Shown: positions 33,043 to 40,618 of the stretch, piece after piece
How positions within the stretch are numbered: the stretch's first letter is position 1
Layout of the letters: every line of letters starts with the position of its first letter
Assembly (NCBI RefSeq): GCF_016745505.1
Contig: NZ_JAERUC010000141.1
Coordinates: 1-43,221, forward strand
Length of the DNA: 43,221 nucleotides
Reading direction: 5' to 3'
Source: Streptomyces silvae
Lineage (GTDB): Bacteria > Actinomycetota > Actinomycetes > Streptomycetales > Streptomycetaceae
Notes under the pieces: generated by a model
Databases searched by the model: none
What the model was told of the DNA's origin: nothing
Seen by the model: the letters and a program-made list of their open reading frames with translations, nothing else
Translations under genes and position numbers: made by a program

Positions 33043-33708
33043 TTGGACTCGACCGCCACCACCACGCCCTTCTCGACCCTCATCCGCACCGCCTCGCACG
33101 AGCAGCACACGGAGGCCGAGTCCTCGTCCTTCATGAGCGACATGCTCGGCGGGCGGCTCGGGGTGGACGCCTACACGCGCTACACCGAGCAGCTGTGGTT
33201 CGTCTACCGGGCGCTGGAGGACGGCGCGGAGGCACTGCGCCGGGACCCGGTCGCCGGTCCCTTCATCCAGCCGCAGCTGATGCGCACCGCCGAGCTGGAG
33301 CGTGACCTGCGCCATCTGCGGGGCGAGGGGTGGCGCGAGGGGCTGGAGCCGCTGCCCGCCACCGCGGCGTACGCCGAGCGGGTCGCCGAGTGCGCCCGCG
33401 AGTGGCCCGCCGGTTATGTGGCGCACCACTACACCCGTTACCTCGGCGACCTCTCGGGCGGCCAGATCATCCGCGGTACGGCGGAGAAGACCTGGGGCTT
33501 CGAGCGCAAGGGCGACGGGGTGCGGTTCTACGTGTTCGAGCAGATCTCCAACCCGGCCGCCTTCAAGCGGGAGTACCGGGAGCTGCTGGACGCGGTGGAC
33601 GCGGACGATCTGGAGAAGCAGCGCATCGTCGACGAGTGCAAGCGCGCCTTCGCGCTGAACACCGCCGTCTTCCGCGAGCTCGGCGAGGTCTTCCCGCTCA
33701 GCGCCTGA
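33043..33708 (+). CDS. Heme oxygenase (biliverdin-producing)
   Basis: 221 residues, HmuO/HO-1 family. Opens heme to biliverdin, CO and Fe2+ to release iron in the cytoplasm. Seen: proximal heme His22 in TASHEQHTEAESSSFM, LWFVYRALEDGAEAL, YVAHHYTRYLGDLSGGQIIR (distal helix with the Gly-rich kink) and AFALNTAVFRELGEV. TTG 33043 is chosen because GGAGG lies 6 nt upstream and no ATG/GTG lies nearby in frame. Expression is predicted to be repressed by iron through the box at 32921-32941. Ends back-to-back (TGATCA) with the PhzF gene. Confidence 0.94.
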   Translation: MDSTATTTPFSTLIRTASHEQHTEAESSSFMSDMLGGRLGVDAYTRYTEQLWFVYRALEDGAEALRRDPVAGPFIQPQLMRTAELERDLRHLRGEGWREGLEPLPATAAYAERVAECAREWPAGYVAHHYTRYLGDLSGGQIIRGTAEKTWGFERKGDGVRFYVFEQISNPAAFKREYRELLDAVDADDLEKQRIVDECKRAFALNTAVFRELGEVFPLSA

Positions 33709-34425
33709 TCAGGAGGCGACGACCAGAAGGACGCGGCCCCCGACCTCCATCGTGCCGTCCGGCGCGGGCGCGGTGAGGATCTGGGAGCCGCGTCCTTGTC
33801 TGATGTTCAGGGCCCGGCCGAGCTCGGCGCTCAGCAGCATGGCCGCGGCCCCGGTCGCCTCGTCCTCGTCCACGCCTCCGGTGCGAGCCCCGGCTCCACT
33901 GGAGCGGCTGTCGCCGCGCTCATCGTGACGGCGGGGGAAGGCCCGGGCCCGTACGCGGCCGGCGGCCTCGTCCTCCCAGGCCCAGACGTAGAGCCAGCCC
34001 TCACCGGGCGGCGGCTCCGTCAGCGCCTCGACCTCCGCGACCGACGCGTACCGCTCCAGCGTCCTCGGCGGTGCCCACTCCGGGCGGGCCGTGATCCAGG
34101 TGAACTCGCCGTCCTGGCGGGCCGTCACGTCCCCGACGGGCAGTTCCAGCACCTCCAGGTCGAGCAGCCAGGCCGCGCCGACGAGCGGGTGCCCGGCGAA
34201 CGGCAGCCGGAGCCCGGGGGTGCGGATGTCGACGGTGCCGCGCTCCGGGTCGTCCACGAAGACCGTCTCGCTGAAGCCGAGCTTCCGGGCGAGCGCCTGC
34301 CGGGACTCGTTGCCGGGATACCTGCGCCCGTCGCGTACGACGCCCAGCGCGTTGCCGTGGCGGCCGTCCGGGCCGCAGAACACGCGTAGTACGTCGATGC
34401 CTTCGGGTACCTCGAAGTCGTTCAC
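33709..34425 (-). CDS. PhzF family isomerase-like protein
   Basis: 238 residues of the PhzF/diaminopimelate-epimerase fold. Seen: FCGPDGRHGNALGVVRDG, ARKLGFSETVFVDDPE with the catalytic Glu of the S-E-T motif, TPGLRLPFAGHPLVGAAWLL and GVDEDEATGAAAMLLSAELG. Family members isomerise small metabolites (PhzF acts on DHHA in phenazine synthesis); no phenazine genes are present, so this is a stand-alone paralogue of unknown substrate. Start uncertain: GTG 34425 or TTG 34437 (four residues longer); neither has a good ribosome site. Its stop abuts that of heme oxygenase. Confidence 0.85.
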   Translation of the reverse strand: MNDFEVPEGIDVLRVFCGPDGRHGNALGVVRDGRRYPGNESRQALARKLGFSETVFVDDPERGTVDIRTPGLRLPFAGHPLVGAAWLLDLEVLELPVGDVTARQDGEFTWITARPEWAPPRTLERYASVAEVEALTEPPPGEGWLYVWAWEDEAAGRVRARAFPRRHDERGDSRSSGAGARTGGVDEDEATGAAAMLLSAELGRALNIRQGRGSQILTAPAPDGTMEVGGRVLLVVAS

Positions 34426-34648
34426 ATGCGCATTCAAGCACCGCGCGGGGCCCTCCGGCCCACAGGCGACGAGGCCGCCCGGGTTTGCGCCTCACCGTTG
34501 CACGGGCCGGAGTGCCGCCCGCCGCGCCGAGATGGCTCGCTTGACCCTTCCTTGACCGTTCCGTGGGCTCCCCATGGGGGCGGCGCGATCGGGGCGTTTC
34601 CGGCTCGGACGAGTGAGACCTGAATCACGCGACCGAGGGACGCGGGCG

Positions 34649-34685
34649 AGGTGAGGCGCGGTTAAGTTAGGGTCGCCTCACCTAC
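34649..34685 (+). promoter_or_regulatory. Iron box and flanking inverted repeat before efeO
   Basis: TTAGGGTCGCCTCACCTAC (34667-34685) matches the DtxR/DmdR iron-box consensus at 14 of 19 positions by hand count. Overlapping it, AGGTGAGGCG (34649-34658) and CGCCTCACCT (34674-34683) form a perfect 10-bp inverted repeat. Located 46 bp before efeO, so iron repression of the operon is predicted. Confidence 0.65.
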
Positions 34686-34730
34686 TTTCGTCCGCACTAC
34701 TTCCGCTCTTTCACCCTCGTGGAGCCCTGC

Positions 34731-35867
34731 ATGCGAGCCGTTCGCCCCTCTGTCGTCACCGCTGTCGCCGCAGTGGCCGCACTGACCGCCGTCACGGGCT
34801 GCACCGAGAAGAGCGACGACAAGGGGGACGGCTCCGTCCAGGTGGTCGCCAAGGACGACTCCTGCGAGGTGTCGGCGAAGAAGATCCCGGCCGGCCACGT
34901 CGAACTCGCCGTCGAGAACAGGGGAGCCAAGGTCACCGAGGTCTATGTCCTCTTCCCGGACGACCGGATCGTCACCGAGCGCGAGAACATCGGCCCCGGC
35001 ACCAAGGCGAAGATCACGGCGGAGATCAAGGCCGGGACATACGAGATCGCCTGCAAGCCCGGCATGAAGGGCGAGGGCATACGTCAGACGGTGGAGGTCA
35101 CCGGAGGTGAGGCCACCGCGCGCAGCCCCGAGATGGACAAGGCCGTCGCCGATTACCGCACCTACGTCCAGGCGCAGGCCGACGAGACGCTGCCCGAGGT
35201 GAAGATCTTCACCGACGCCGTCGCCGCAGGCGACATCGAGGCGGCGAAGAAGGCGTACACCCGCTCCCGGATCGGCTGGGAGCGCACCGAGCCGGTAGCC
35301 GAGTCCTTCGGTGACATCGACCCCAAGGTCGACGTCCGCGAGGACGGCCTGGAGGACGGCCAGAAATGGACCGGCTGGCACCGGCTGGAGAAGGCGCTGT
35401 GGCAGGACAAGAAGCTGGGTGCGGAGGAGAAGGCTCTCGCACCCACCCTTTACAAGGACCTGCTGGACTGGCAGAAGCGGGTCGGCAGGGCCGAGATCAC
35501 CCCGACCTCGATGGCCAACGGCGCCAAGGAGCTCCTCGACGAGGTCGCCACCGGCAAGGTCACCGGCGAGGAGGAGCGCTACAGCCACACCGACCTCGTC
35601 GACTTCAAGGCGAACGTCGAGGGTGCGGAGAAGTCCTACGAGCTCCTCAAGCCGATCGCGTCCAAGAACGACGCGGCGCTGACCGCCTCCCTGGACAAGC
35701 AGTTCGCGGCGCTGAACACCCTGCTGGACAAGTACCGCACGGACAAGGCCTCCTACGACTTCACCTCGTACGACAAGGTCGGCAAGGCGGACCGTAAGGA
35801 GCTCTCCGACGCGGTCAACGCGCTCGCGGAGCCCCTGTCCAAGCTGGCCGCCGCGGTGACGAAGTGA
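34731..35867 (+). CDS. efeO: EfeO iron-uptake lipoprotein
   Basis: 378 residues. Lipoprotein signal with lipobox VTGC (about residues 21-24), an N-terminal cupredoxin-like domain (about 38-125: VVAKDDSCEVSAKKIPAGHV, YEIACKPGMKG) and a C-terminal helical M75/imelysin-like domain (about 140-375) with WTGWHRLEKALW (G-x-H-x-x-E iron-site motif). It binds iron outside the membrane and hands it to EfeU. First gene of efeOBU, coupled to efeB by GTGA. ATG 34731 has TGGAG 6 nt upstream; GTG 34719 is possible but has none. Confidence 0.95.
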   Translation: MRAVRPSVVTAVAAVAALTAVTGCTEKSDDKGDGSVQVVAKDDSCEVSAKKIPAGHVELAVENRGAKVTEVYVLFPDDRIVTERENIGPGTKAKITAEIKAGTYEIACKPGMKGEGIRQTVEVTGGEATARSPEMDKAVADYRTYVQAQADETLPEVKIFTDAVAAGDIEAAKKAYTRSRIGWERTEPVAESFGDIDPKVDVREDGLEDGQKWTGWHRLEKALWQDKKLGAEEKALAPTLYKDLLDWQKRVGRAEITPTSMANGAKELLDEVATGKVTGEEERYSHTDLVDFKANVEGAEKSYELLKPIASKNDAALTASLDKQFAALNTLLDKYRTDKASYDFTSYDKVGKADRKELSDAVNALAEPLSKLAAAVTK

Positions 35868-37138
35868 GCGGGGGCCCGATCATGACCGGGGACGAGGACT
35901 CCGACGGCGCCCCCGCCCCGTCGCGACGCGCGCTGCTCGGCTGGGGCGGTGCCGGGCTGGCGCTCGGCGCCGTGGCGGCGGGCGGTGCCGTCGCATCGGT
36001 GCGCTCCGACGGGGGCACGGATCCGGCCTCGGACAGCGGCGCGGCGGTGCCCTTCCACGGGGCTCACCAGGCGGGGATCGCCACCGCCGTCCAGGACCGG
36101 CTGCATTTCGCCTCCTTCGACGTGACGACGGAGGACCGGGCCGAACTGATCGCCCTCCTCAAGGAATGGACCCGGGCCGCGGAGCGGATGACAGCCGGGC
36201 GGACCGTCGGCGAGGGGGCGTACGGGGGGCCGGCGGAGGCCCCGCCGGACGACACGGGCGAGGCGCTGGGCCTCAGGCCGTCCCGGCTGACGCTCACGCT
36301 CGGTTTCGGCCCGTCCCTGTTCGACAAGGGCCGCTTCGGCATCGAGGGCCGGCGGCCCGAAGCGCTGGTGGATCTGCCGAAGTTCCCCGGTGACAACCTG
36401 GACGCCGCCCGCAGCGGCGGGGACCTGTGCGTCCAGGCGTGCGCGGACGACCCGCAGGTCGCCGTGCACGCCATCCGGAACCTCGCCAGGATCGGGATGG
36501 GACGCACCGCCATCCGCTGGTCGCAGCTGGGGTTCGGCAAGACGTCCTCGACGACGCCCGGCGCACAGACTCCGCGCAACATGATGGGGTTCAAGGACGG
36601 CACCCGGAACATCTCCGGCACGGACGACGCCGCGCTGAAGAAGCACGTGTGGGCGGACGGGACGGGCGACGCCGGGTGGATGGCCGGGGGCTCCTATCTG
36701 GTGGCCCGGCGCATCCGCATGCACATCGAGACGTGGGACCGGGCTCCCCTGCAGGAGCAGGAGGACATCTTCGGCCGCGACAAGGGTGAGGGCGCCCCCG
36801 TCGGCAAGGCCAAGGAGCGCGACGAGCCGTTCCTGAAGGCGATGCTGCCGACCGCGCACGTGCGCCTGGCGCACCCGGACACCAACAACGGGGCGACGAT
36901 CCTGCGTCGCGGCTACTCCTTCACCGACGGTACGGACGGTCTGGGCAGGCTCGACGCAGGGCTCTTCTTCCTGGCCTACCAGCGGGACGTCCGCACGGGC
37001 TTCATCCCGGTGCAGCGCAGCCTCGCCGCCTCGGACGCGCTCAACGAGTACATCCAGCACGTGGGTTCGGCGGTCTTCGCCGTTCCGCCCGGTGTCCGCG
37101 ACTCGGACGACTGGTGGGGCCGGGCACTGTTCTCATGA
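35864..37138 (+). CDS. efeB: EfeB deferrochelatase/DyP-type peroxidase, Tat-exported
   Basis: 424 residues. Twin-arginine signal (PSRRALLGWGGAGLALGAV, residues about 19-40) and a DyP-type heme peroxidase domain: GFGPSLFDKGRFG, GFKDGTRNISG with catalytic Asp of GxxDG (about residue 243), and VRLAHPDTNNGATILRRGYS with the distal Arg and heme-side His. In E. coli EfeB oxidises Fe2+ for EfeO/EfeU and has been proposed to pull iron from heme. GTG 35864 overlaps the efeO stop (GTGA); the in-frame ATG 35882 with GGGGG upstream is an alternative start. Confidence 0.94.
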   Translation: MSGGPIMTGDEDSDGAPAPSRRALLGWGGAGLALGAVAAGGAVASVRSDGGTDPASDSGAAVPFHGAHQAGIATAVQDRLHFASFDVTTEDRAELIALLKEWTRAAERMTAGRTVGEGAYGGPAEAPPDDTGEALGLRPSRLTLTLGFGPSLFDKGRFGIEGRRPEALVDLPKFPGDNLDAARSGGDLCVQACADDPQVAVHAIRNLARIGMGRTAIRWSQLGFGKTSSTTPGAQTPRNMMGFKDGTRNISGTDDAALKKHVWADGTGDAGWMAGGSYLVARRIRMHIETWDRAPLQEQEDIFGRDKGEGAPVGKAKERDEPFLKAMLPTAHVRLAHPDTNNGATILRRGYSFTDGTDGLGRLDAGLFFLAYQRDVRTGFIPVQRSLAASDALNEYIQHVGSAVFAVPPGVRDSDDWWGRALFS

Positions 37139-37160
37139 CCGACACCGTGGAAGGACCGGC

Positions 37161-38096
37161 ATGTTCGGCAACTATCTGATCGGCTTGCGCGAGGGGCTCG
37201 AGGCCGGCCTGGTGGTCTGCATCCTCATCGCCTACCTGGTCAAGTCCGGCCGCCGTGACGCGCTCCGGCCGGTGTGGACCGGCATCGCCATCGCCTGCAC
37301 CATCTCGCTGGGCTTCGGCGCCGCCCTCGAGTTCGGCTCCCAGGAGCTGACGTTCGAGGCACAGGAGATGCTCGGCGGGTCGTTGTCGATCATCGCCGTC
37401 GGCCTCGTGACGTGGATGGTGTTCTGGATGCGGCGTACCGCGCGGCATCTGAAGAAGGAGCTGCACGGCAAGCTCGACACCGCACTCGCCATGGGTACCG
37501 GCGCCCTGGTGGCCACCGCCTTCCTCGCGGTGGGCCGTGAGGGCCTGGAGACCGCCCTGTTCGTGTGGGCATCGGTGCGCGCGAGCGGTGAGGGCTCCTC
37601 CTCACCGCTGATCGGGGTGCTGCTGGGCATCGCGACCGCGATCGTGCTGAGCTGGCTGTTCTACCGGGGCGCCCTGAGGATCAACCTGTCCACGTTCTTC
37701 ACGTGGACAGGCGGCATGCTCGTGGTGGTGGCCGCCGGTGTGCTCGCCTACGGCCTGCACGACCTGCAGGAGGCCCGTTTCCTCGGTGGCCTCGGGAACA
37801 AGGCGTTCGACATCACGACGACGATTCCGCCGGACAGCTGGTACGGCACCCTGCTCAAGGGGGTCTTCAACTTCCAGGCCGATCCAACCGTTCTTCAGGT
37901 CACGGTGTGGGCGCTGTACCTCATCCCGACGCTCGTGCTGTTCCTCGCCCCGGTAGGGTTCAGGCGGTCAGTGCCAACGACGGATCAGAAGGCGCAGAAG
38001 GCAACGGATGACAAGGCTGGGGCGACTGGCGGCGGGACTCGCGACGGCGACGGTGCTGAGCGTGACGGCGAGCGGCTGCGTGACGGTGCACGGTGA
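37161..38096 (+). CDS. efeU: EfeU/FTR1-type high-affinity iron permease
   Basis: 311 residues with seven membrane helices. Both REGLE iron-coordinating motifs are present: LREGLEAGLVVCILIAYLV (TM1, residues 9-27) and GREGLETALFVWASV (TM4, about 125-139). Takes up iron across the cytoplasmic membrane after oxidation by EfeB/EfeO. ATG 37161 has AAGGA 5 nt upstream, 22 bp after efeB. The last 50 residues are a hydrophilic, Gly/Asp/Arg-rich tail (KAGATGGGTRDGDGAERDGE) that overlaps the next gene by 89 bp, so the true end may have shifted by an old frameshift. Confidence 0.94.
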   Translation: MFGNYLIGLREGLEAGLVVCILIAYLVKSGRRDALRPVWTGIAIACTISLGFGAALEFGSQELTFEAQEMLGGSLSIIAVGLVTWMVFWMRRTARHLKKELHGKLDTALAMGTGALVATAFLAVGREGLETALFVWASVRASGEGSSSPLIGVLLGIATAIVLSWLFYRGALRINLSTFFTWTGGMLVVVAAGVLAYGLHDLQEARFLGGLGNKAFDITTTIPPDSWYGTLLKGVFNFQADPTVLQVTVWALYLIPTLVLFLAPVGFRRSVPTTDQKAQKATDDKAGATGGGTRDGDGAERDGERLRDGAR

Positions 38097-39015
38097 ACTG
38101 GAAGTCGTGCCGGGAGCGACGGAGTCCGAGGCGGCGAAGGCCCTGGAGGACTTCACCGTCGCGTACAACAAGGCGGACAAGGCGTACGATCCGGCACTCG
38201 ACGAGGACCGGGTGACCGGTTCGCTGGGTGCGATCAACCAGGCAGGCCTGGCCGCGCGGCGTAAGAACAGCCCGGAGGGCAACGCGCAGCACAAGCCGCT
38301 GGAGCTGACGGACGCCTCGTACGCCATCCCCAAGAAGGCGGGCTGGCCGCGCTGGTTCCTCGCGGACACCGACTCCAACCGCGACCAGGACGGCGGGAAG
38401 CAGGACACCCGCTGGCTGCTGACGTTCGTGCGCACCGGGCCGGACGCCCCGTGGAAGGTGTCCTACCTGGCGGTGGCGTCCCCGTCCGAGATCCCCAAGT
38501 TCCGCAAGGACGCCGACGGTTACGCGCAGCCCGCGCCCTCCGCCTCCACCGATGCCACGCTGGCCACCGCGCCTGCCGAGCTGAGCACCACGTACACGGA
38601 CTACCTCAGGGACGGCGCGCCGGACGTCTTCGCCCCGGGGTCGATGACCTCGGGCTGGCGGGACGCGCGGAAGAACACCCGCAGGGCGGGCTTCTCCTAC
38701 CAGTACGTCGACCAGGCCCTGGACTCCGGGACGTTCGCACCGCTGGGGCTGACGACGGAGGACGGCGGGGCGCTGGTCTTCTTCAGCAGCAAGCACTTCG
38801 AGCGTCAGACGGCGGCGCAGGGGCTGCGGCCGACGGTCACCGCGGACGTGGAGGCACTGCTGACCGGCGAGGTGAAGAGCACCCTCACCAAGGAGCGGGT
38901 CTCCAGCCAGCTGGTCTACGTACCGAAGAAGGCGGCGGGAGACGCCACGGGCACGGACGGCAAGGTGCGCGTGCTGAACCGGCTGCCCGGTCTGGTCGCG
39001 GCGCAGGGGTCCTGA
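38008..39015 (+). CDS. Putative lipoprotein, last gene of the efe operon
   Basis: 335 residues. Signal peptide with lipobox TASGC (about residues 20-24: LSVTASGCVTVHGELEVVPG), then a long soluble region outside the membrane without recognised domain (WPRWFLADTDSNRDQDGGKQ, DTRWLLTFVRTGPDAPWKVS, RRAGFSYQYVDQALDSGTF). It resembles conserved Streptomyces lipoproteins of unknown function. ATG 38008 has GAAGG 6 nt upstream and lies inside the 3' end of efeU (89-bp overlap), so it is probably cotranscribed. A role in iron uptake is only suggested by position. Confidence 0.85.
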   Translation: MTRLGRLAAGLATATVLSVTASGCVTVHGELEVVPGATESEAAKALEDFTVAYNKADKAYDPALDEDRVTGSLGAINQAGLAARRKNSPEGNAQHKPLELTDASYAIPKKAGWPRWFLADTDSNRDQDGGKQDTRWLLTFVRTGPDAPWKVSYLAVASPSEIPKFRKDADGYAQPAPSASTDATLATAPAELSTTYTDYLRDGAPDVFAPGSMTSGWRDARKNTRRAGFSYQYVDQALDSGTFAPLGLTTEDGGALVFFSSKHFERQTAAQGLRPTVTADVEALLTGEVKSTLTKERVSSQLVYVPKKAAGDATGTDGKVRVLNRLPGLVAAQGS

Positions 39016-39051
39016 GCGCCGTCAGCCGGGGGGGCGCCGTCAGCCGGGGGG
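39016..39051. repeat. Perfect 18-bp tandem duplication at convergent gene ends
   Basis: GCGCCGTCAGCCGGGGGG occurs at 39016-39033 and again at 39034-39051. The WYL gene stop (39040-39042, minus strand) lies in the second copy and an equivalent in-frame TCA sits in the first, so the copying does not alter the protein. A replication-slippage relic. Confidence 0.8.
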
Positions 39052-40065
39052 CGGGGTGCGCCGCGCCCAGTGCGTGAGCCGTTCGGCGAAGGCGGCGACG
39101 AGGCCCCGGAGTTCGTCCGGGCGCTCGATGACGAAGGGCCGGTCGAGCGAGGCGAGTGCGGCGGGCAGCCAGTCGAGCCGCTCCACGCGCAGTTCGACGC
39201 GGCTCCAGGCCTCGGCTCCTGGATCGCCGCCGTCCGGCGACGGCAGTTCCTCCACGAGCGCGACTCCGGCCGGGAGCCGGGTGTGGATGTGCGCGGCCGT
39301 GCCCTGGACGCGCAGGGTCACCTCATGGCGGTACGGGGCGGTGGCCAGCCCCGTCAGGACGCGCGTCGCCGGGTCGGGCCCCGCGGGCGGTTCGAACGAG
39401 CCGGGCAGGGTCCGTACGCCGCTGATGCGGTCCAGCCGGAACGTCCGGTCCTCGCCGGCCGAGAGGTCCGTGGCCGTCACGTACCACTTGCCCGCGTGGG
39501 CGACGAGCCCGTGCGGGTGGACCGTGCGCTCGCTGCGGCGGCCGTCCGCGGAGGTGTAGCGGAGGGAGAGCGGCCGGTGGTGGTTCACCGCGTCGGCGAC
39601 GGGCAGCAGGACCGCGGATTCCGGGGCGGTCGCCGCGCTGCCGGGCGGGGCCGTGGGATCGCCGTGCGGGTCGGTGAAGGAGAGGGAGCCGAGCACGGCG
39701 TCGAGGGCGAGACGGAGCCGCTGGGGCAGGACCCGCCGGATCTTGGCCGTGGCCGTGTCGCCCGCCGTGCCGGCGGCGGTCGTGAGGCCGGACCGGCGGC
39801 CCGCGATCAGGCCGAGGAGCACGGCGAGCGCCTCGTCGTCGTCGAGCATGAGCGGGGGCATTCGGTGGCCGGGGGCGATCCGGTATCCGCCGTACCGGCC
39901 GCGCAGCGACTCGACGGGCACGTCGAGGTCGAGGAGGTGGCCGATGTAGTGCCGCACCGTGCGTTCGTCCACGCCGAGCCGGCCGGCGAGCTCGGCGGCG
40001 GTCCGGACGCCGCCGGACTGCAGGAGCTCCAGGAGGGTGAGGACGCGGGCGAGGGGACGGGACAT
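39040..40065 (-). CDS. WYL-domain transcriptional regulator (YafY/PafC type)
   Basis: 341 residues. DeoR-like winged HTH at about 1-58 (LARVLTLLELLQSGGVRTAA, ELAGRLGVDERTVRHYIGHL), then linker helices, a WYL domain (about 165-240: HRPLSLRYTSADGRRSERTV, GLVAHAGKWYVTATDLSAGE, DRTFRLDRISGVRTL) and the WCX region. WYL proteins sense nucleic acid or small ligands. ATG 40065 starts right at the HTH. Divergent from a VOC protein with a perfect 27-bp palindrome between, so it likely controls that gene and itself. Confidence 0.92.
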   Translation of the reverse strand: MSRPLARVLTLLELLQSGGVRTAAELAGRLGVDERTVRHYIGHLLDLDVPVESLRGRYGGYRIAPGHRMPPLMLDDDEALAVLLGLIAGRRSGLTTAAGTAGDTATAKIRRVLPQRLRLALDAVLGSLSFTDPHGDPTAPPGSAATAPESAVLLPVADAVNHHRPLSLRYTSADGRRSERTVHPHGLVAHAGKWYVTATDLSAGEDRTFRLDRISGVRTLPGSFEPPAGPDPATRVLTGLATAPYRHEVTLRVQGTAAHIHTRLPAGVALVEELPSPDGGDPGAEAWSRVELRVERLDWLPAALASLDRPFVIERPDELRGLVAAFAERLTHWARRTPPPG

Positions 40066-40083
40066 GTCCGTAAGTCTCCCGCA

Positions 40084-40110
40084 GATACCGGGCGGGTTCC
40101 GCCCGGTATC
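40084..40110. promoter_or_regulatory. 27-bp palindromic operator between WYL and VOC genes
   Basis: Perfect arms GATACCGGGCGG (40084-40095) and CCGCCCGGTATC (40099-40110) around GTT, 19 bp from the WYL start and 47 bp from the VOC start. Strong candidate binding site for the adjacent WYL regulator. Confidence 0.8.
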
Positions 40111-40156
40111 GGTCGTAGCGTGTGGTCGTAAGCAACGAACGACCAGGAGAACACCC

Positions 40157-40567
40157 ATGAACTTCGTCTCTGTCCGCATCATCACGGCTGACGTCGCCCG
40201 GCTCGTCGGGTTCTACGAGCGGGTCACCGGCGTGACCGCCGCCTGGGCCAACGAGGACTTCGCCGAGATCGGGACGGCCTCGGGCACCCTCGCGATCGGC
40301 AGCACCCGCACGGTCCCCCTCTTCGCACCGGGCTCGGCACGCCCGGGGGAGAACCACAGCGTCGTCCTGGAGTTCCTGGTGGACGACGTGGACCGGGTGC
40401 ACGAGAACCTGACCGGATTCGTGGAGGACTTCGTCAACGAGCCCACGACGATGCCCTGGGGCAACCGCTCGCTCCTGTTCCGCGACCCCGACGGCAACCT
40501 GGTGAACTTCTTCACGCCCGTCACGCCGGCGGCCGTCGAGAAGTTCGCCCGCGTGAGCCAGGCGTGA
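40157..40567 (+). CDS. VOC family protein (glyoxalase/bleomycin-resistance fold)
   Basis: 136 residues, one full VOC domain of two beta-alpha-beta-beta-beta units: MNFVSVRIITADVARLVGFY, ERVTGVTAAWANEDFAEIGT, then VVLEFLVDDVDRVHENLT and LLFRDPDGNLVNFFTPV. Family members isomerise, dioxygenate or sequester small molecules; the substrate is unknown. ATG 40157 has AGGAGA 7 nt upstream. Likely controlled by the divergent WYL regulator. Confidence 0.92.
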   Translation: MNFVSVRIITADVARLVGFYERVTGVTAAWANEDFAEIGTASGTLAIGSTRTVPLFAPGSARPGENHSVVLEFLVDDVDRVHENLTGFVEDFVNEPTTMPWGNRSLLFRDPDGNLVNFFTPVTPAAVEKFARVSQA

Positions 40568-40618
40568 ACGTACGGGCATGACAGAGCGGGCGTGAAAGGG
40601 CCGGTGAGAAAGGGCGGC

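Noticed and set aside
33709..34425. Phenazine biosynthesis
   Set aside because: PhzF-like proteins are widespread stand-alone isomerases, and no other phz gene is in the window.
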